Assembly (NCBI RefSeq): GCF_013285385.1
Contig: NZ_CP054212.1
Coordinates: 744,001 to 808,000 of the forward strand
Length of the DNA: 64,000 nt
From: Paramixta manurensis
Lineage (GTDB): Bacteria; Pseudomonadota; Gammaproteobacteria; Enterobacterales; Enterobacteriaceae
Direction of reading: 5' to 3'
The translations under genes and the position numbers were made by a program. This document shows positions 50,556 to 59,426 of the stretch, in pieces. The stretch's first letter is position 1; each line of letters starts with the position of its first letter. The notes beneath the pieces are model-generated. The model was not told the origin of the DNA, searched no databases, and saw only the letters and a list, made by a program, of their open reading frames with translations.

Positions 50556-51323
50556 TTATGACGGCAGCAGAACCGACACGCCGCTCTCCTGCAACAGTTT
50601 CTGCAGCGCTTTGGGCGGCGCATTGTCGCTAACCAATTGGGTAAACAGCGCCGCTTCGCCAATCCGCGCCGGTAGGACTTTGCCAAATTTACTGCTATCA
50701 GCCACCAGTACCCGACGACGCGCGCGCTGGAGGGCGTGGTGCTTCATTTGTAACTCGTTGATGTTATAACAGGTGACACCCTGTTCAATATCGATACCCG
50801 CAGCGGAGATAAACGCCAGCGTCGGACAAATATCCTCCAGCACATGATGAGGGCCGAAGGGCGTAAATACCGCGTTGTCAGCATGAAACTCACCGCCACT
50901 CAAAATCACCGTGCAGGCTCGCTTTTCTTTTAGCGCCAAAAACGTATTGATCGCGCAGCAAATTGCGGTAAACGGTAAATCATCCTCAATGGCGTCAATC
51001 AGGTACGGCATAGTGGTGCCGCAATCGAAAAACACCGTGTCATTCGCCTCAATTAACGCGGCGGCAACGCGTGCCAACTGCTGCTTTTTACTGACGTTAT
51101 GTGACTGTTGATCGGAAACGAAATAGTGCCCCTGATGGTTTTTCGGATCGCTAACAATATAGCCACCCAGTAACACCACCGAAGAGGGTTGTTCGTTTAA
51201 ATCCCGACGGATGGTCATTTCCGATACGCCAAGCAACTGTGCGGCATCTTTCAAATGGATCTTGTCGATACGCTTTAGTGCTTGCGCCAGCTTATTCACT
51301 CGCTCGTCGCGCCGGGTTTCCAT
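50556..51323 (-). CDS. deoQ: DeoR-family repressor of the deoxyribose cluster (DeoQ-like)
   Basis: 255 aa. The N-terminal HTH (IHLKDAAQLLGVSEMTIRRD) and a DeoRC sugar-phosphate sensor domain (FFDCGTTMPYLIDAIEDD, FISAAGIDIEQGVT) are intact. The sequence is very like E. coli DeoR and Salmonella DeoQ. It is divergent from deoK-deoP-deoX, which makes DeoQ the best name; it may also act on the deoCABD operators, since I see no second deoR in the window. The probable inducer is a deoxyribose phosphate. Confidence 0.88.
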   Translation of the reverse strand: METRRDERVNKLAQALKRIDKIHLKDAAQLLGVSEMTIRRDLNEQPSSVVLLGGYIVSDPKNHQGHYFVSDQQSHNVSKKQQLARVAAALIEANDTVFFDCGTTMPYLIDAIEDDLPFTAICCAINTFLALKEKRACTVILSGGEFHADNAVFTPFGPHHVLEDICPTLAFISAAGIDIEQGVTCYNINELQMKHHALQRARRRVLVADSSKFGKVLPARIGEAALFTQLVSDNAPPKALQKLLQESGVSVLLPS

Positions 51324-51352
51324 GATGATTTACCTTAACGTGAATGTCCTTT

Positions 51353-51390
51353 GCCGGAGGCGGCGGTATCCGCCTCGCCGGTCGGATGGA
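51353..51390. repeat. REP-like palindromic element
   Basis: GCCGGAGGCGGCGGTATCCGCCTCGC-type sequence: the stem GAGGCGG (51357-51363) pairs with CCGCCTC (51370-51376), flanked by GCCGG on both sides and followed by TCGGATGG. The order fits a REP/PU-type element of enterobacteria. It lies in the deoQ-deoK intergenic region, close to the deoQ start. Confidence 0.55.
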
Positions 51391-51447
51391 TAACGATATT
51401 ACCTTTAATGGGATCGTGGCGTAAACCTCACCGAGGCCGTTTCGCTT

Positions 51448-51463
51448 TGTTAAAATAATAACA
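51448..51463 (+). promoter_or_regulatory. DeoR/DeoQ-type operator candidate
   Basis: TGTTAAAATAATAACA keeps the TGTTA/TAACA arms and spacing of the DeoR operator (13 of 16 positions). It lies in the 270-bp divergent region between deoQ and deoK. Confidence 0.6.
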
Positions 51464-51535
51464 CCTTATCTCTACTTATTGCGCCTGATTAGTTTTTTCT
51501 AGCTGGGATTGTTGTCACAAAAATAACTTAATTGC

Positions 51536-51558
51536 GTTGTTATTGTGACTATAACAAC
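51536..51558 (+). promoter_or_regulatory. Second operator candidate before deoK
   Basis: Perfect 8-bp inverted repeat GTTGTTAT / ATAACAAC separated by TGTGACT, 36 bases before deoK. The arms share the GTTAT/ATAAC core with the other deo operators, so DeoQ binding near the deoK promoter is likely. Confidence 0.6.
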
Positions 51559-51593
51559 ATTTAATGGCGCTTAATTAGCCAGGGGAGAACGTT

Positions 51594-52508
51594 ATGGATA
51601 TTGCGGTTATTGGGTCCAACATGGTGGATCTCATTACCTACACCAATCAAATGCCAAAAGCCGGTGAAACGTTGGAAGCGCCGGACTTTGCAATTGGCTG
51701 CGGCGGTAAGGGCGCCAATCAGGCGGTGGCGGCGGCGAGGCTCGGCGCAAAAGTGATGATGGTCAGTAAAGTTGGTGAGGATCTGTTTGCGGAAAATACC
51801 GTTAACAACCTCCAGCGCGCTGGCGTCGACACGCGCCATGTCACCGTGGCGGCGGGCACCTCAAGCGGGGTCGCGCCGATTTTTGTCGATGATCAATCGC
51901 AAAACCGTATTTTGATCATTAAGGGGGCGAATAACCACCTGTCGGCCGCCGATATTGATGCAGCGGCGGATGAACTGAAAGCGTGCAAGCTCTTGGTTCT
52001 GCAACTCGAAGTACCGCTGCCGGTAGTCTATTACGCCATTGATTTCGCTAACCAGCACGGCATTCCGGTCATTCTTAACCCGGCGCCAGCAGTAGCCGGG
52101 TTGGATATTGATTACGCGTGTCGTTGCGATTTTTTTATGCCGAACGAAACCGAGCTCGAAATCCTTACCGGCCTGCCGGTTGTCACCGAAGAGGACGTTT
52201 TGCGCGCCGGGCAGAAGCTGCTGGGGCACGGACTGAAAAACTTGATCATCACATTGGGGAGTCGTGGTTCGCTGTGGATGCAGGGCGACCATTGCCACTC
52301 AGTGGCCGCGACGCCGGTCAAGGCAGTAGACACCAGCGGCGCAGGCGATGCGTTTATCGGCTGTTTTGCCCATTATCTGGTGCAAGACGGCGATATTCCC
52401 CGTGCGATGGCGTTAGCGTCGGCGTTTGCCGCCTGTAGCGTCACCGGGCGCGGAACCCAACGTTCCTATCCAGATATGGATACCTTTCAGCGTTTTCTAA
52501 ACGTTTAA
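51594..52508 (+). CDS. deoK: Deoxyribokinase
   Basis: 304 aa PfkB/ribokinase-family protein. The start MDIAVIGSNMVDLITYTNQM and the segment IGCGGKGANQAVAAARLGAK are nearly the same as in Salmonella DeoK. The catalytic Asp and anion hole are in VDTSGAGDAFIGCFAHYLV. It phosphorylates 2-deoxyribose to deoxyribose-5-phosphate, the substrate of DeoC. The ribosome binding site is GGGGAGAA. It is the first gene of deoK-deoP-deoX. Confidence 0.92.
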   Translation: MDIAVIGSNMVDLITYTNQMPKAGETLEAPDFAIGCGGKGANQAVAAARLGAKVMMVSKVGEDLFAENTVNNLQRAGVDTRHVTVAAGTSSGVAPIFVDDQSQNRILIIKGANNHLSAADIDAAADELKACKLLVLQLEVPLPVVYYAIDFANQHGIPVILNPAPAVAGLDIDYACRCDFFMPNETELEILTGLPVVTEEDVLRAGQKLLGHGLKNLIITLGSRGSLWMQGDHCHSVAATPVKAVDTSGAGDAFIGCFAHYLVQDGDIPRAMALASAFAACSVTGRGTQRSYPDMDTFQRFLNV

Positions 52509-52522
52509 CCGAGGAGACGCGT

Positions 52523-53848
52523 ATGCGCCAGAATCTTGTGCAGCAACCCGACGGCTATTTAAATAAGACCCCGCTGTTTCAGTTTATTTTGCTCTCCTGT
52601 CTGTTTCCGCTATGGGGCTGTGCCGCTAGTCTGAATGATATTTTGATCACCCAGTTTAAAAGCGTGTTCGCGTTAAGCGACTTTGCCAGTGCGCTGGTAC
52701 AAAGTGCGTTTTATGGCGGTTACTTTCTGATTGCGATCCCCGCCTCGCTGGTGATCCGCAAAAGCAGCTATAAGATTGCTATCTTGACCGGCCTGGTGCT
52801 GTATATCGTTGGTTGTGTGATGTTCTATCCGGCCTCGCATATGGCGACCTATACCATGTTCCTGGCGGCGATTTTCGCCATTGCGATTGGGCTGAGTTTT
52901 CTCGAAACCGCCGCCAATACCTATAGCTCAATGATCGGGCATCGCGACCACGCGACGCTGCGGCTTAATATCAGCCAGACCTTTTATCCGATCGGCGCTT
53001 TAATGGGGATCGTGCTGGGGAAATATTTGGTCTTTCAGGACGGCAACAGTCTGATGAGCCAAATGGCAGGCATGTCGGCGGAGCAGGCACATCAGTTCCG
53101 CCTGACGATGCTCGAACATACGCTGGAACCTTATAAATATTTGGTGATGGTGCTGGTGGTGGTAATGCTGCTGTTTCTGTTTACGCGTTATCCGCATTGT
53201 AAACCGCAAAGCGCCGGGCAACCGCGCCCTTCACTGGGCGAAACGTTCCGCTATCTGGCGAAGAACCGCCACTTTAAACGTGGGATTGTGACGCAATTTC
53301 TCTACGTGGGGATGCAGGTCGCCGTGTGGTCTTTCACCATTCGCCTTGCGCTTAACCTGGGCGCCACCAACGAGCGCAACGCCTCTAACTTTATGATTTA
53401 TAGCTTTATCTGCTTCTTTATCGGTAAGTTTGTCGCCAACTTCCTGATGACCCGTTTCCGGGCGGAGAAAGTGTTGATCGCCTACTCGGTGATTGGCGTG
53501 GCAACACTGGCCTATGTGATGCTGATGCCTAACTTTACCGCGGTTTATGCAGCGGTGTTCGTTAGCGTGCTGTTTGGCCCGTGTTGGGCGACCATTTATG
53601 CCGGTACCTTGGCGACGGTCGAGAATAAATATACCGAAGTGGCTGGCGCGTTTATCGTGATGGCGATTGTTGGCGCGGCGTTTGTACCCGCTTTGCAGGG
53701 GCTGGTTTCCGATAAGCTGGGTTCAATGCAATTGGCGTTTGGCGTTTCGCTGCTGTGTTTTGCCTGGGTTGGCTTCTACTTCTGGGGCGAGTTACGGCAT
53801 AACAGACAGCCTGCCGCCCACGGGCAGTTGGCGGAGAATGCGCGATGA
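52523..53848 (+). CDS. deoP: Deoxyribose permease (FucP-type MFS transporter)
   Basis: 441 aa with about 12 hydrophobic segments. The N terminus (FILLSCLFPLWGCAASLNDI, then LVQSAFYGGYFLIAIPASLV) is that of the fucose/sugar:proton symporter family. Its position between deoK and the aldose-epimerase-like deoX matches the Salmonella deoKPX order, which gives the substrate. It starts 14 bases after deoK and overlaps deoX by 4 bases. Confidence 0.9.
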   Translation: MRQNLVQQPDGYLNKTPLFQFILLSCLFPLWGCAASLNDILITQFKSVFALSDFASALVQSAFYGGYFLIAIPASLVIRKSSYKIAILTGLVLYIVGCVMFYPASHMATYTMFLAAIFAIAIGLSFLETAANTYSSMIGHRDHATLRLNISQTFYPIGALMGIVLGKYLVFQDGNSLMSQMAGMSAEQAHQFRLTMLEHTLEPYKYLVMVLVVVMLLFLFTRYPHCKPQSAGQPRPSLGETFRYLAKNRHFKRGIVTQFLYVGMQVAVWSFTIRLALNLGATNERNASNFMIYSFICFFIGKFVANFLMTRFRAEKVLIAYSVIGVATLAYVMLMPNFTAVYAAVFVSVLFGPCWATIYAGTLATVENKYTEVAGAFIVMAIVGAAFVPALQGLVSDKLGSMQLAFGVSLLCFAWVGFYFWGELRHNRQPAAHGQLAENAR

Positions 53849-54861
53849 AAACCACCTTACCACTGTATCGCGCGCAGTTTCAGGAACAGCCCTGTGTCCT
53901 ACTGGAGAATGACCAGTTTAAAATTGAGCTGTTTCGCTATCCTTCAGGGATTGAAGCGATAAAAATCAGTAATCAGCGGGGCAGTGTGATTGCCTTGCCA
54001 TGGTATGGGCAGATGGTGTGGGATGCGACCTTTGATGGCCAGACTCTCACCATGGGTAACGGCTTTAAGCAGCCGTTACCCGGCAAGGATATTATTGATA
54101 CCTATGGCTGTTTTGCTTTTCACTCCGGGCTATTAGCCAGCGGCTGCCCGGCGGAAGATGATAACCATCCGTTACATGGTGAAATGGCCTGCGCTCGAAT
54201 GGATCGCGCCTGGCTGGTGTTAGAAGAGCAGCAGGTTACGCTGCAGGGTGAAACGGAATATATCAAAGGCTTTGGGCATCATTATCTTGCCGAGCCATCA
54301 ATAGGCTTAGCGGCAGATGTGCCACGCCTGACTATCGCGATGCGGGTTACCAACCTGGCGGGTCACGCAATGCCGCTACAATACATGTGCCATATGAATT
54401 ACGCCTATGTTGAAAATGGCACCTTTAGCCAGTCGATTCCGGCCACCGCTTTTCAGCTTCGTACTTCTATTCCGGCGCATGTTAAGCCAACGCCGCGCTG
54501 GCTGTCGTACACGCGTGAGCTGCAACAATCGGCGCAAGATTTTACCTGCCTGGATAAACCAGAGATGTACGATCCGGAGATCGTCTTTTTTGCTGATGAT
54601 CTGGCGCAGTATGGCGACCAGGCCGAATTCCGGTTGCACTCGCCGCAAGGGTTTAGTTTCGTTACCCGTTTTGATACCGCGCAGTTTAACTCGGCGACCC
54701 GCTGGATCCTGCATAATGCCGATCAGCAGGTGGCGGCATTTGTGTTACCGGCTACCTGCCGCCCGGAAGGGTTTAACGCTGCGCAGCGGGCGGGGACGTT
54801 AATTACGCTGGCGCCGGGCGAGCAGCGCGAGTTTTGGGTTGAGACGGGGTTAGATTGCTGA
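53845..54861 (+). CDS. deoX: Aldose-1-epimerase-like protein DeoX
   Basis: 338 aa. It is a beta-rich galactose-mutarotase-like fold (DUF4432 type), with FAFHSGLLASGCPAEDDNHP and HGEMACARMDRAW as likely active-site segments. It probably interconverts anomers of deoxyribose so that the kinase receives the right form. It starts in an ATGA overlap with deoP and is the last gene of the operon. Confidence 0.82.
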   Translation: MKTTLPLYRAQFQEQPCVLLENDQFKIELFRYPSGIEAIKISNQRGSVIALPWYGQMVWDATFDGQTLTMGNGFKQPLPGKDIIDTYGCFAFHSGLLASGCPAEDDNHPLHGEMACARMDRAWLVLEEQQVTLQGETEYIKGFGHHYLAEPSIGLAADVPRLTIAMRVTNLAGHAMPLQYMCHMNYAYVENGTFSQSIPATAFQLRTSIPAHVKPTPRWLSYTRELQQSAQDFTCLDKPEMYDPEIVFFADDLAQYGDQAEFRLHSPQGFSFVTRFDTAQFNSATRWILHNADQQVAAFVLPATCRPEGFNAAQRAGTLITLAPGEQREFWVETGLDC

Positions 54862-55233
54862 CGGCGTTGGTTTTTCAGATTTCAGCAACGGCTGTAAATC
54901 CAGCCTCCCTTTAGGTCAACGGTGTTCCGGCCACCGCTCCGCGTCGGGCGGGTTAAGGGGAAACGCACCTTTCCCCTTAACAATCCCGCGTGCCGCTGGT
55001 CCTCACGCCGCGCGTTGCGCGGTTCCCTCAGGTTTCACTCCGGCCTGCCGGACTGCCCGGGACGTGACGTCCTGTCCCGCCCGGCCTTGTGGCGGCGTCC
55101 TGCCGCCTCATCCTGGCCTTCACTCAACCTTCGGCGCTGCGGATGGCGGACACAGGATGCTCACCGTAACGCTGGTGCAAATGTTTGGGTGTTGACCTTC
55201 CCGAGGCATTAGCGCCGCTGACCTGGCGCCCCC
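54862..55233. other. GC-rich gene-free region with a strong hairpin
   Basis: About 370 bases between the end of deoX and the convergent end of urtE. A perfect 12-bp stem GTTAAGGGGAAA / TTTCCCCTTAAC with a 6-nt loop lies at 54952-54981. The rest is rich in short GC-rich blocks (for example cgccgcgcgttgcgcgg and ctgcccgggacgtgacgtcc). A 96-codon + strand frame here has no ribosome binding site and a biased Arg/Pro/Ser composition, so I do not call it a gene. The look is that of a dispersed intergenic repeat. Confidence 0.5.
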
Positions 55234-55932
55234 CTAAATCGCCACCAACCCACGCACGCCATCCACCTCCATATCGACACCGCGCCCGCGCTGGACGATT
55301 TCCCCGCGCGACATCACCATATACTGATCCGCCAGTTCGGCGGCAAAATCATAAAACTGCTCCACCAGCAAGATAGCCATATCGCCACGCCGCGCCAACT
55401 GCCGAATCACCGAACCAATCTCTTTGATCACCGAGGGCTGAATCCCCTCGGTCGGCTCATCAAGAATCAGCAACTGCGGTCGGCTCGCCAGGGCGCGACC
55501 AATCGCTAACTGCTGTTGCTGACCGCCGGAAAGGTCGCCGCCGCGCCGCTGTTTCATTGCCTGTAACACCGGAAAAAGCTGATAAATCTCCGCCGATACG
55601 GTTTTCGCTTCCGCCGCGCGATACCGCGACAACCCCATCAGCAGGTTCTCCTCCACTGTCAACCGGGGAAAGATTTCACGGCCCTGCGGCACATACGCGA
55701 TACCGGCACGAACGCGCTGGTGCGGTTTCCAGGCGTTAATGGGGTTGTCCTGCCAGCGAATCTCGCCGGATTTGGCGGGAATTAGCCCCATCAGACATTT
55801 TAACAATGTCGTTTTGCCAACGCCGTTACGCCCCAATAAGCAAGTGATCTCGCCCGGCTGGGCGCTAAAAGAGAGGCCACGCAGGATATGGCTGCCGCCG
55901 TAAAACTGATTCAATTCCGTTACCTGTAACAT
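55234..55932 (-). CDS. urtE: Urea ABC transporter ATP-binding protein UrtE
   Basis: 232 aa LivF-type ATPase. Walker A is GRNGVGKTTLL, the signature is LSGGQQQQLAIGRAL and Walker B is LLILDEPTEGIQPS. NQFYGGSHILRGLSF is typical of UrtE. It powers urea import with UrtD through the UrtBC permease. It is the last gene of the operon and starts 2 bases after urtD. Confidence 0.92.
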   Translation of the reverse strand: MLQVTELNQFYGGSHILRGLSFSAQPGEITCLLGRNGVGKTTLLKCLMGLIPAKSGEIRWQDNPINAWKPHQRVRAGIAYVPQGREIFPRLTVEENLLMGLSRYRAAEAKTVSAEIYQLFPVLQAMKQRRGGDLSGGQQQQLAIGRALASRPQLLILDEPTEGIQPSVIKEIGSVIRQLARRGDMAILLVEQFYDFAAELADQYMVMSRGEIVQRGRGVDMEVDGVRGLVAI

Positions 55933-55934
55933 GA

Positions 55935-56726
55935 TTAGCGCCCCAGATACACATCGATAACTTGTTCGTTGGCTTGCACTTCACGCAACGATCCTTCGGC
56001 TAATACTTGCCCCTGATGCAGCACGGTAACCCGATCGGCAATGGTTTCCACAAAGCCCATATCATGCTCCACCACCATCAGAGAGTGCTTTCCGGCAAGC
56101 TGACGGAACAACTCGGCGGTATAGTCGGTTTCCGCGTCGGTCATGCCTGCCGCCGGTTCATCCAGCAGCAGTAGATGCGGCTCCTGCACTAGCAGCATGC
56201 CAATTTCGAGAAACTGTTTTTGACCGTGGGAAAGGCGTCCGGCTAAACGATCGCGTTCGCTGCCGAGACGTAGCAGTTTGAGCACTTCATTAATCCTGTC
56301 TTGTTGCTCGCCATCTAACCTGGCACGCAGGCTGGCCCACACCGATTTCTCGGTTTTTAGCGCGATTTCGAGGTTTTCAAACACGCTGAGCGCTTCAAAC
56401 ACCGTGGGTTTTTGAAACTTACGCCCAATCCCGGCACGCGCGATTTCTACCGGCGAGAGCCGCGTCAGATCGGTATCCTGGTCGTAGAAAACCTTACCGC
56501 TATTCGGGCGCGTTTTGCCGGTAATCACATCCATCAGGGTGGTTTTACCGGCGCCATTCGGGCCAATGACGCAACGCAACTCACCTACGCCAATTTCCAG
56601 CGACAGATCGGTCAAAGCGCGGAAACCCTCAAAAGAGACATTGATCGCGCTCAGTTGTAACACCGGATCGGTTTGCTGGCGGTGCCTGTCGGCCAAGTGC
56701 GGTTGGGTAAATAATTGATCAGTCAT
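55935..56726 (-). CDS. urtD: Urea ABC transporter ATP-binding protein UrtD
   Basis: 263 aa from ATG 56726, chosen because AGGAGGAAAC precedes it; the longer frame to 56750 is unsupported. LivG-type ATPase with Walker A GPNGAGKTTLMDVITGKTRP, signature LSHGQKQFLEIGMLL and Walker B LLLLDEPAAGMTDAE. It overlaps the end of urtC by 8 bases. Confidence 0.92.
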   Translation of the reverse strand: MTDQLFTQPHLADRHRQQTDPVLQLSAINVSFEGFRALTDLSLEIGVGELRCVIGPNGAGKTTLMDVITGKTRPNSGKVFYDQDTDLTRLSPVEIARAGIGRKFQKPTVFEALSVFENLEIALKTEKSVWASLRARLDGEQQDRINEVLKLLRLGSERDRLAGRLSHGQKQFLEIGMLLVQEPHLLLLDEPAAGMTDAETDYTAELFRQLAGKHSLMVVEHDMGFVETIADRVTVLHQGQVLAEGSLREVQANEQVIDVYLGR

Positions 56727-57795
56727 GTTTCCTCCTGCGTAGCAGGCCAATCACGCCGCGTGGTAAAAACAGCGTAACGAGAATGAACATCAGCCCGAGA
56801 AAAAACAGCCAGTATTCGGGAAACGCGACGGTGAACCAGCTTTTTGCGCCATTAACCAGCGCAGCGCCCAACAGCGGGCCAATTAAGGTTCCGCGTCCGC
56901 CCAGCGCCACCCAAATTGCCGCTTCAATCGAATTGGTCGGCGACATCTCGCCGGGGTTAATAATCCCGACCTGCGGCACGTAGAGCGCGCCCGCCAGCCC
57001 GCACAATACCGCAGAGAGCGTCCAGACAAACAGCTTAAAGCCACGCGGATCATAGCCACAGAACATCAGGCGATTCTCTGCGTCGCGCACGGCGGTGAGA
57101 ACCCGACCAAATTTACTGCGTGCCAGCGCAAAGCCGAGCGCCAGGCTTGCCAGCAAAAGGACCACTGTCGCGATAAACAGACCGATACGGGTGCCGGTCG
57201 CCGTCACCGAAAAGCCAAGCAGGGTGGTGAAGCCGGTAAAGCCGTTATTACCGCCGAAGCCGGTTTCGTTACGGAAGAACAGCAGCATCCCGGCCCAGGT
57301 TAATGCCTGCGTCATGATCGAGAAATAGACCCCTTTAATTTTTGAGCGAAAGGCAAAAAAACCAAACGCCAGTGCCAGTAAACCCGGCACCAAAATAATC
57401 AGGCACAAGGCCCAGGCGAAATGCTCGCTACCTTGCCAAAACCACGGCAACTGATCCCATGATAAAAAGGACATAAACGCCGGTAATCCGCTACCGGCGG
57501 CTTGGCGCATCAGATACATGCCCATCGCATAGCCGCCGAGGGCGAAAAACAGCCCATGACCAAGCGACAGTAAACCGGCATAGCCCCAAACCAAATCGAG
57601 CGCGACGGCAACCACCGCATAGCAGAGAATTTTGCCGACCAGCGTCAGGGTATACACCGAGAGCGCCAGCGGGTTATCTGCCGGCAGCAGAGCCAGAAAC
57701 GGTAACAAGATCAGCGCTATCACGGCCAGTGCGCCAAGGCTGAGCGTCAGGCGCGGCGCTTTACGCGCCACGGCGAGTGTCATGGGTTGCGTCAT
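56719..57795 (-). CDS. urtC: Urea ABC transporter permease UrtC
   Basis: 358 aa LivM-type inner-membrane permease with about 9 hydrophobic segments. LVWGYAGLLSLGHGLFFALG and VGIINPGEMSPTNSIEAAIW are characteristic of UrtC. Its start overlaps the urtB stop by one base (TGATG) and its end overlaps urtD by 8 bases. Confidence 0.92.
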   Translation of the reverse strand: MTQPMTLAVARKAPRLTLSLGALAVIALILLPFLALLPADNPLALSVYTLTLVGKILCYAVVAVALDLVWGYAGLLSLGHGLFFALGGYAMGMYLMRQAAGSGLPAFMSFLSWDQLPWFWQGSEHFAWALCLIILVPGLLALAFGFFAFRSKIKGVYFSIMTQALTWAGMLLFFRNETGFGGNNGFTGFTTLLGFSVTATGTRIGLFIATVVLLLASLALGFALARSKFGRVLTAVRDAENRLMFCGYDPRGFKLFVWTLSAVLCGLAGALYVPQVGIINPGEMSPTNSIEAAIWVALGGRGTLIGPLLGAALVNGAKSWFTVAFPEYWLFFLGLMFILVTLFLPRGVIGLLRRRKHD

Positions 57796-59360
57796 CAGTC
57801 AATCACCCGTCCTTTAACTGCGAACAGCCCCTGTGGCCGTTTCTGAATAAACAGGATAATCAGCGCCAGAATCAAAATTTTGCCCAGTACCGCGCCAATC
57901 TGCGGCTCCAGTATTTTATTCAGGATACCGAGCCCAAACGCGGCGCACACCGTTCCGATTAGTTGCCCGACGCCGCCCAGCACCACCACCAAAAATGAGT
58001 CGATAATATAGCCCTGACCCAGCTCCGGGCCGACATTGCCCAGTTGCGATAGCGCCACGCCGCCCAATCCGGCAATGCCGGAACCGAGGCCGAATGCCAA
58101 CATATCGACGCGCCCGGTCGGTACCCCGCAGCAATCGGCCATTGCACGATTTTGCGTCACCGCGCGCACATTCATACCGAGACGGGTTTTATTCAGTAGC
58201 AGCCAGGTGAGCGCCAGTATGCCAACCACAAACAGGATGACGGCGATACGGTTCCATGGCAGCACCAGATTCGGCAGCAATTGCAGGCCGCCGGAAAGCC
58301 ATGGCGGGTTGGCGACTTCAAGGTTCTGTGCGCCAAATAGCATGCGAACCAGTTGAATCAGCATCAGGCTAATTCCCCAAGTGGCAAGCAGCGTCTCCAG
58401 CGGGCGACCGTACAGATGACGAATCACCGTGCGCTCCAACAACATGCCCACCAGCGCGGTAAGCAGGAACGCCGCCGGGAGCGCCAATAACGGATACCAG
58501 GCCAGCCACTCTGGCGCCAGCCGTTGAAACAGGCTCTGCACCAGCCAAGTGGCATAGGCGCCCAGCATCAGCATTTCGCCATGCGCCATATTGATCACTC
58601 CGAGCAGACCGTAAGTAATCGCCAGCCCCAGCGCCGCCAGCAGTAAGATAGAGCCGAGTGACAGGCCGCTGAACGCCTGCCCAAGCAGGTCGCCCCACAT
58701 TAGGCGATGTTTAATCTGTTGCAAGCTATTGGCCGCCGCCGCGCGTACCGCCGCATCGGGTTCATGCTGTGGCTGTATCATCTGTTGCAGGCTGGCTTGC
58801 ATATCAGGATCGCTGGTTTCGCCCAGTAATTTGACCGCCTGTAAACGCACCTGCGGGTTGCTATCGTTTAATTGCAGATTGGCGACGACCATTGCCAGCG
58901 TGGCATGAACCTCTGGCGTTTTTTCCAGCGCCAGACGCTGCGCCAGGAAGGGGAGTTGATCGGCGGCGGCTTCGTTCTGTAGCGTATGCGCGGCGCGCAG
59001 GCGCGTGGCGCTATCCGGGCTGACCAATTGCTGAGCGGCGAGGGCGCTGGCGACCAGGATCCGTAATCGATTATTGATAAACAGTTTTTTGAGGTTGCCA
59101 GACGGCTGTGCGTCGCCATCCAGCGCGATCAATTGGCCAGCCTGACGGCGAAACGGCTGCTTGTGCTGGTCAACCATCACCGATTCATCATGCAGCGCCT
59201 CAAGGAGTGGAAGACGAGCGGGATCGGGTGCTGCCGCCCAGTGTTGTAACAAGGTGGCCTGTTGGGCGCGGCTGGCGGCGGCAAAATCGGTCGCCGGGCC
59301 AGCTTGCGCCGCAAAAGGCGCACTGATCAACAGAACCAGCATCACAATCAGTCGCATCAT
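57795..59360 (-). CDS. urtB: Urea ABC transporter permease UrtB
   Basis: 521 aa. A signal peptide (RLIVMLVLLISAPFAAQA) and an N-terminal helical-repeat domain of about 200 residues (periplasmic) precede the LivH-type permease part (ITYGLLGVINMAHGEMLMLG, then RAVTQNRAMADCCGVPTGRV). The long N-terminal domain is the usual form of UrtB in proteobacteria. It pairs with UrtC in the membrane. Confidence 0.92.
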   Translation of the reverse strand: MMRLIVMLVLLISAPFAAQAGPATDFAAASRAQQATLLQHWAAAPDPARLPLLEALHDESVMVDQHKQPFRRQAGQLIALDGDAQPSGNLKKLFINNRLRILVASALAAQQLVSPDSATRLRAAHTLQNEAAADQLPFLAQRLALEKTPEVHATLAMVVANLQLNDSNPQVRLQAVKLLGETSDPDMQASLQQMIQPQHEPDAAVRAAAANSLQQIKHRLMWGDLLGQAFSGLSLGSILLLAALGLAITYGLLGVINMAHGEMLMLGAYATWLVQSLFQRLAPEWLAWYPLLALPAAFLLTALVGMLLERTVIRHLYGRPLETLLATWGISLMLIQLVRMLFGAQNLEVANPPWLSGGLQLLPNLVLPWNRIAVILFVVGILALTWLLLNKTRLGMNVRAVTQNRAMADCCGVPTGRVDMLAFGLGSGIAGLGGVALSQLGNVGPELGQGYIIDSFLVVVLGGVGQLIGTVCAAFGLGILNKILEPQIGAVLGKILILALIILFIQKRPQGLFAVKGRVID

Positions 59361-59426
59361 GGAATTACCTTCGACGAAAAGCGGGACGGCGGTGGTTTGC
59401 GCATCCCGCGGGTTATCAGATTTGGA

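Noticed and set aside
54922..55212. 96-codon + strand frame between deoX and urtE
   Set aside because: No ribosome binding site, Arg/Pro/Ser/Trp-rich composition and strong hairpins within; more likely a non-coding repeat block.
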